Positions 60,047 through 64,000 of a stretch of 64,000 bases of DNA are shown piece by piece. Positions within the stretch are counted from its first letter, which is position 1. Every line of letters starts with the position of its first letter. A model generated the notes under the pieces. It made no database searches, was not told the DNA's origin, and worked only from the letters and a program-made list of their open reading frames with translations. The translations under genes and the position numbers were made by a program. The stretch is from Candidatus Gastranaerophilales bacterium. Lineage in GTDB: Bacteria; Cyanobacteriota; Vampirovibrionia; Gastranaerophilales; Gastranaerophilaceae. The stretch is from positions 25,593-89,592 of the forward strand of contig CALUQE010000008.1 of the NCBI GenBank assembly GCA_944322845.1, given 5' to 3'.

Positions 60047-60418
60047 GTGCGTCATTGCTGTCAATTTACCCCTGAGGATGTTTATTATCTCAGGGATAAT
60101 GATTTGTTTTCGTCCAGAAAATTGTCAATCGGATTTTGTCCGGTTTGTTCAAAACCCGTTGCCGAGCTTTTAGAATGGCGATTTGACGGGGTGATGAATA
60201 AAGTTTCTGTTTCAGGCGTCAGTGCTAATGATTTGATGCTGAGCCTGAGGGATGAAATTGTTTACTCTCTAAGAGAATATAATTATTCAAAATTTAAATC
60301 CAAACCGTTTGGATGGGTTTACGGAATAAATAAGAGCGTAAAATCCGGAAGGCGCGAAGTTGTTAAACAATATGCCTGTGATTTTTACGGCAACAAAGAA
60401 TTAGTAAAAAGTTTTTAA
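60047..60418 (+). CDS. Small cysteine-rich protein, possibly phage-derived
   Basis: A 123-residue protein starting with GTG after a strong AGGAGG site. It has a cysteine pair near residues 4-5 and CPVC at 31-34, which could form one zinc site. A basic C-terminal half follows (WVYGINKSVKSGRREVVKQY). I do not recognise the family. It and the two downstream genes have the size and style of phage or mobile-element genes. A large hairpin ends the unit. Confidence 0.6.
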   Translation: MRHCCQFTPEDVYYLRDNDLFSSRKLSIGFCPVCSKPVAELLEWRFDGVMNKVSVSGVSANDLMLSLRDEIVYSLREYNYSKFKSKPFGWVYGINKSVKSGRREVVKQYACDFYGNKELVKSF

Positions 60419-60427
60419 AAGATTTTT

Positions 60428-60501
60428 GACCGGAGGTTTTCGTTTCACCTTTCTCTCTCGTCACAAACTCCTTGTGAATATAACCCCTCTTTCCTCCGGT
60501 C
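60428..60501 (+). terminator. Large structured hairpin with T run
   Basis: Outer stem GACCGGAGG (60428-60436) with CCTCCGGTC (60493-60501), inner stem TCACAA/TTGTGA (60461-60466, 60472-60477), then TTTTTCTTTTTT. It could be a terminator for the 60047 gene or a leader of the 60523 gene. Confidence 0.6.
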
Positions 60502-60522
60502 TTTTTCTTTTTTGAGGTATTT

Positions 60523-60825
60523 ATGGCTAATAAAAATGCTAAAGACAAAAAACATAAAATTAATGAAAAACATATTGAACTTTATGACAAAGCACTTTCT
60601 GTGCTGGAATTTCTGCTTAATGAATTTGCGCATGATATAAAGTATGCGGAATTTGAATTCCTTGATATTCCTAAAAACACAATTGGAACGATTGATTTTA
60701 TTATTTCTGCGATAGGAAAAGTTCAAAAAGGACAGAGGCTCGCGCTCGGTCTGGATAACGAACTGCCTGTTAATGAAGAGCCGGAAATTAATATTGTTGA
60801 AGGGTTAAGCGAGGAGAAAATATGA
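60523..60825 (+). CDS. Small helical protein of phage-like unit
   Basis: A 100-residue protein, basic at the start (MANKNAKDKKHKINEKH), helical in the middle (LYDKALSVLEFLLNEFAHDI) and acidic at the end. GAGGT lies 6 bases before the ATG. It overlaps the next gene by 4 bases (ATGA). No family recognised; its short length and coupling to a GNAT-like gene are like phage structural-module accessory genes. Confidence 0.65.
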   Translation: MANKNAKDKKHKINEKHIELYDKALSVLEFLLNEFAHDIKYAEFEFLDIPKNTIGTIDFIISAIGKVQKGQRLALGLDNELPVNEEPEINIVEGLSEEKI

Positions 60826-61241
60826 TAAGGGTTTTGATTCCTGAAAATGCTGAATTTTCACGTTATGAAAATGAAATCAAAAATCTTTATAAAAATTCAC
60901 AGGCTCAAATCAATGACCCGAATTCTTTTGAATTTATTCGTGATAATACCTTTTTCTATATGTTTCTCGATGATGATAAATTAATCGGCGGAATTTATTA
61001 TTTTGTTGATGAAGCGGGTAAACTTTTTCTCAACGGATTTGCTAATAGAAAAATGTTTGAGCAGAGTTTGGAGTGTTTAAAGCTTTCAACCGGCTGGTTT
61101 GATTCTGATATTTATGCGGAGGCGCAAAATCGTGCTTCAGCCCTGTGCCTTTTAAGGTGTGGATTCAGGAGATTTAACGATAATATATTTATATTAAAGG
61201 TTAAATCATCTGCCAAGAAGGTATATTCTTCTTTCTTTTAA
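60822..61241 (+). CDS. GNAT-like protein of phage-like unit
   Basis: A 139-residue protein with a GNAT-like order of elements: FFYMFLDDDKLIGGIYYFVD, a strand KLFLNGFANRKMFEQSL, and the end ALCLLRCGFRRFNDNIFILK (as in xLLxxGFxxxx). The acetyl-CoA loop is degenerate, so activity is doubtful. Small GNAT-like proteins of this kind are frequent in phage genomes. It overlaps the 60523 gene by 4 bases and the convergent rhamnan gene by 36 bases. Confidence 0.65.
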   Translation: MIRVLIPENAEFSRYENEIKNLYKNSQAQINDPNSFEFIRDNTFFYMFLDDDKLIGGIYYFVDEAGKLFLNGFANRKMFEQSLECLKLSTGWFDSDIYAEAQNRASALCLLRCGFRRFNDNIFILKVKSSAKKVYSSFF

Positions 61242-62057
61242 ATGAAATTTGAAAAATACGCCTCTTATTACACGAATGTTATATTTTAATTGTTTGGGTG
61301 TTTTACGAGTTTTTAGATAATCCAAAATCAGATTTTTAGGATAATTTAATTTATATTTTTTGAATAAGAAATTTAATATGATTTTGTATACAAAATTATA
61401 AGTTTTTAATGCTGAGCTTACTTTTATAAACGGCGGCATTTTGTCCAAAAACACAAGTTCTCCGGCAATATCTCCTTTATTGTTTAAATACGTTTCGGGG
61501 ATAAATTTGTTATCAATTAACAGAGAAGACAAACCAATTTCGTATTTCTTTATAATTTCATCTTTGGAGGCTTGCTTTGTAATTCCGTTTATAAAATTTT
61601 TGAAAATCTCAGATTTAAATACCTGTTTTTTAAATACAAGAAAATAACTTTGAACATGAAGCAATCTGCCGGAGGAATTATAACTGATTCCCCAGAAATC
61701 ACACGCTTTGTCATTCATTTCCTGCCAGAGAACTTCTAAGCTGAATAAAGGACCGAAGCAGCTGTCATTTGCAAAAATTAACTCATCAAGATTATCTAAA
61801 ATTTCTTTGTCTTTAAGATACTGAACCCCTCTTTTATATGAGCCGAAATCATATTCTCCGTGAGGTTTAGCAATTATAACATCCGCAAAGTCTTTTATCT
61901 TGTTTTGCTCGTTGTCAGACAAATTACAGTCAGAGACAAAAATTACACATTCTGCAATTTTCTTTAATTCTTTTAAGTAATATACTACATAATCCTGTAT
62001 AAGATTATTTTTATCATAATGAGCAAAAACAGCAGCCCTATTTAGAGTTTTTTGCAT
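61206..62057 (-). CDS. RgpF-family rhamnan synthesis protein
   Basis: A 283-residue protein of the rhamnan synthesis F family, which takes part in building rhamnose-rich surface polysaccharide. Clear motifs are AAVFAHYDKNNLIQDYVVYY (residues 8-27), VIFVSD, the GEYDFGSYKRG segment, IFANDSCFGPLF and a DFWGISYNSSG...VQSYFLVF stretch. It overlaps the upstream glycosyltransferase by 20 bases, and the two form an operon. Confidence 0.9.
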   Translation of the reverse strand: MQKTLNRAAVFAHYDKNNLIQDYVVYYLKELKKIAECVIFVSDCNLSDNEQNKIKDFADVIIAKPHGEYDFGSYKRGVQYLKDKEILDNLDELIFANDSCFGPLFSLEVLWQEMNDKACDFWGISYNSSGRLLHVQSYFLVFKKQVFKSEIFKNFINGITKQASKDEIIKKYEIGLSSLLIDNKFIPETYLNNKGDIAGELVFLDKMPPFIKVSSALKTYNFVYKIILNFLFKKYKLNYPKNLILDYLKTRKTPKQLKYNIRVIRGVFFKFHLKERRIYLLGR

Positions 62058-62814
62058 AACTTCTGCCTTTCGTATCTTTTTTGAATCTCAGAGTTAATCC
62101 TAAAATTCTGAATTTATGATAATCCCACAATTCTTCGTAAGAAAGAATTCTGTCATACCATTTTACGGTTAACTTTTTGTAAATCTTGGAATCATTTTTT
62201 GCAATAGGATTGAACTCTGCAATTCCGGAACTTAAGCTTCCCCAGTGATAAATAGTAGCTCCGCATATTCTGTAGTTTTGTTTTTTCTGCTTTTTGCAGG
62301 AAGTAAATATCCAGCTGTCTCCGTAAACAATTTTTATATCGTCAGGAATCTTAGAATAACTGCTTTTGTAAAAGAACATTGCTATTCCATAGTAATAATC
62401 CATATATGAAGCAGCCTCAAGAAAAATATCTTCTCCTTCCGGACGCTTGTTAATATCAGTGATGGGTTCTATCAGCATACCGTTCATTCCAACTATTCCC
62501 ATATCCGGTGTCATCTGGCTTATGACTTTGTTGCAAAAATCTTCGGGAATAATTATATCATCATTAAGTAGTGCTACAATTTTATTCTTAGCACTTTCAA
62601 CACCCAAATTCCATGAGGGATTTACGTATAAATTTTCTTTTGGTATAAGAATTTTTAATTTTTCTCCGGAATATGTAAATCCTTGGCAAGAATTATCTAT
62701 CAAGAAAATTTCATCTACGCAGCTATCTCTTTCCAGTGTATTAATTAATCCGGTTAAAATGTTTTTGTTTTTTTGTAATGTAGGAATAACGACTGAAACT
62801 TTTTTCTGTTGCAT
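62038..62814 (-). CDS. GT2 glycosyltransferase
   Basis: A 258-residue GT-A glycosyltransferase similar to rhamnosyltransferases. It has KVSVVIPTLQKNKNILTGLI at the start, EIFLIDNSC, NPSWNLGVESAKNKIVALLN and a DD metal motif (LNDDIIIPEDF, near residues 89-99). AAAGGA lies upstream. With the RgpF-like gene it forms a surface-glycan pair. AT-rich compared with the housekeeping genes; possibly transferred. Confidence 0.88.
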   Translation of the reverse strand: MQQKKVSVVIPTLQKNKNILTGLINTLERDSCVDEIFLIDNSCQGFTYSGEKLKILIPKENLYVNPSWNLGVESAKNKIVALLNDDIIIPEDFCNKVISQMTPDMGIVGMNGMLIEPITDINKRPEGEDIFLEAASYMDYYYGIAMFFYKSSYSKIPDDIKIVYGDSWIFTSCKKQKKQNYRICGATIYHWGSLSSGIAEFNPIAKNDSKIYKKLTVKWYDRILSYEELWDYHKFRILGLTLRFKKDTKGRSYAKNSK

Positions 62815-62989
62815 TGTAATTTATCCTTTGATTTTATATAGTATTATATTTATTACTTTTGGCTACATGGTATCATAAACAAGATATTTTGTTATCGTTT
62901 TTAATACTTTATTGCAATTATTGTCAAATAAGAGGTTAAACCACTACCACAATTAAGGTAATCTAGCAAAAAGTACGAAGGACGATACC

Positions 62990-63328
62990 ATGGTTTTTGA
63001 TGATAAAGAATTTATAGGGCGTAAAATAAAGGAGTTTCGCAGGAAACGGCACATGACACAGGGTAAGTTAGCCGAATTAGTCGATTTGAGCGAAAAACAT
63101 ATTAGTAAAATTGAAGCAGGTATCCATCAGCCTTCAATTTCTGCATTTTTTAAGATTATAAGAATTTTGGATATCGGACTTGAAGAGTTTGGATTATCAA
63201 TAAAAAGAGATGAAAATAAAATTAGAAATGAGATTCTGGAATCGATCTATGATTCTACCGACAAAGAATTAGAGTTTATTTTACCTTTGATTAAGTGCTT
63301 AAAAGAAAACCTCAGAAAGAATGATTAA
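62990..63328 (+). CDS. XRE-family transcriptional regulator
   Basis: A 112-residue protein with an N-terminal Cro/CI helix-turn-helix (EFRRKRHMTQGKLAELVDLS, then KISKIEAGIHQPSISAFFKI) and a C-terminal helical part (ESIYDSTDKELEFILPLIKC). GAAGGA precedes the ATG by 8 bases. It is divergent from the glycosyltransferase pair across a 175-base gap and may control it. The region downstream is filled by the long repeat. Confidence 0.88.
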   Translation: MVFDDKEFIGRKIKEFRRKRHMTQGKLAELVDLSEKHISKIEAGIHQPSISAFFKIIRILDIGLEEFGLSIKRDENKIRNEILESIYDSTDKELEFILPLIKCLKENLRKND

Positions 63329-63343
63329 GCAAGAATAATATTT

Positions 63344-64000
63344 ATTTGTACTTTTCTTTCTCTTTTGTTGCGAGATAAAGAGAAAGAAAACTACGAAAAG
63401 AAAGAGAAAAAACGCAATCGTTTTCAACGCTCTTACGAGCGAGGGTCTGAATGGCTGTAGCAGGCGGAGCCTGCACTTTTTAGCTCGCTATTGTTATGCT
63501 AACGCATAACACGCTCGCGGCGCGAAGGCTTGTTAATTCTGACAGCGGCGGCGCCCTCCCGAGCGTCTTTTAGCGAGGGGCAGAGTGCGGGTTTACCCGC
63601 AACATCCATTCGATTTTATGCTCGTAAGAGCATTGGAAACAACAAAGTTTCTTCTTTTTTGCTTCGTTTTTTCTTCTTTTGTTTTTTAAAGAAGAAAAAA
63701 TGAAGAGATAATTTATTTGTACTTTTCTTTCTCTTTTGTTGCGATATAAAGAGAAAGAAAACTACGAAAAGAAAGAGAAATCACGCAAATGTTTTCGACG
63801 CTCTTACGAGCGTGAGATTGAATGGCTGTAGCAGGCGGCGCCTGCACTTTTACGCTCGCTATTGTTATGCTCTCGCATAACACGCTTGCGGCGCGAAGAT
63901 TTGTTAGTTCTGACAACGGTGGTGCCCTCCCGAGCGTCTTTTAGCGAGGGGCAGAGTGCGGGGTTACCCGCAACATCCATTCGATTTTATACTCGTAAGA
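63344..64000. repeat. Long mosaic repeat, tandem copies B1-B3 (runs off window)
   Basis: A partial unit (63344-63540), a full unit (63541-63911) and the start of a third (63912-64000), with a period of about 371 bases set by GACAGCGGCGGCGCC and GACAACGGTGGTGCC. These units lack the roughly 60-base insert with the GGGGTAAATG core found in copies A and C. Palindromes CTCTTACGAGCG, GCAGGCGGAGCCTGC and GTTATGCTAACGCATAAC recur. No gene seen. Confidence 0.9.

Overview
The window looks like a chromosome segment of a low-GC, diderm, flagellated, fermentative bacterium. The gene mix suggests a gut-type non-photosynthetic relative of Cyanobacteria (Gastranaerophilales / Vampirovibrionia, formerly Melainabacteria): MEP isoprenoid genes, a Kdo transferase, L- and P-ring flagellar genes, pyruvate formate-lyase, S-adenosylhomocysteinase, and many lineage-specific proteins with short N-terminal extensions and a C-terminal membrane segment. 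This placement is an inference from gene content; no rRNA gene is present to confirm it.

Layout. 1-12.9 kb is mostly housekeeping: cysteine desulfurase (cut by the window start), MscS channel, rlmH, ispE, thrB, rpsA, ispH, uvrA, a HEPN/MNT pair and uvrC. 13-27.8 kb holds a long intergenic repeat, a pyruvate formate-lyase split into a catalytic gene and a separate glycyl-radical gene, ahcY with a small leader ORF, glmS, a divergent GT5 glucan-synthase-like protein, a metallo-beta-lactamase-fold hydrolase, pflA and plsY. 27.8-32.7 kb has a STAND-like ATPase/TPR protein, rsmG, kdtA and a glycosyltransferase. 32.9-42.5 kb is a minus-strand flagellar rod, ring and hook-junction cluster (flgL, flgK, flgN, flgH, a small protein, flgJ rod-binding domain, flgI, flgA, flgG, flgF, lytic transglycosylase), interrupted twice by dispersed repeats. 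43-54 kb has a PLP decarboxylase, serS, queA, yidC, the fliL-fliM-fliN switch operon and a soluble histidine kinase. 54-64 kb is the accessory end: a HEAT-repeat protein, a RelA/SpoT-like protein with a small partner, an alcohol dehydrogenase, a module flanked by 130-bp direct repeats (two paralogous membrane proteins plus a frameshifted lipase), three small phage-like genes, two surface-polysaccharide genes, an XRE regulator and a tandem block of the long repeat.

Two regulatory patterns cut across the map. First, at least seven genes have a -10 hexamer exactly six bases before ATG, often with a -35 at 17 bases, so the A of ATG should be the transcription start (leaderless mRNAs: ispE, uvrA, uvrC, the MBL hydrolase, the ATPase/TPR gene, the histidine kinase and one membrane protein; an XRE gene is one base off). 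Second, four genes (2982-3704, 21563-22192, HEAT, RelA-like) share GGCAATTT followed at a fixed 14-base distance by CTTTATA-like sequence, with TGTAAC upstream. This looks like a second promoter class and defines a candidate regulon.

The best candidates for undescribed biology are the split formate-lyase with cysteine-rich tails on both parts, the four-member promoter regulon that includes the RelA/SpoT-like protein, and the direct-repeat-flanked lipase/membrane-protein module.
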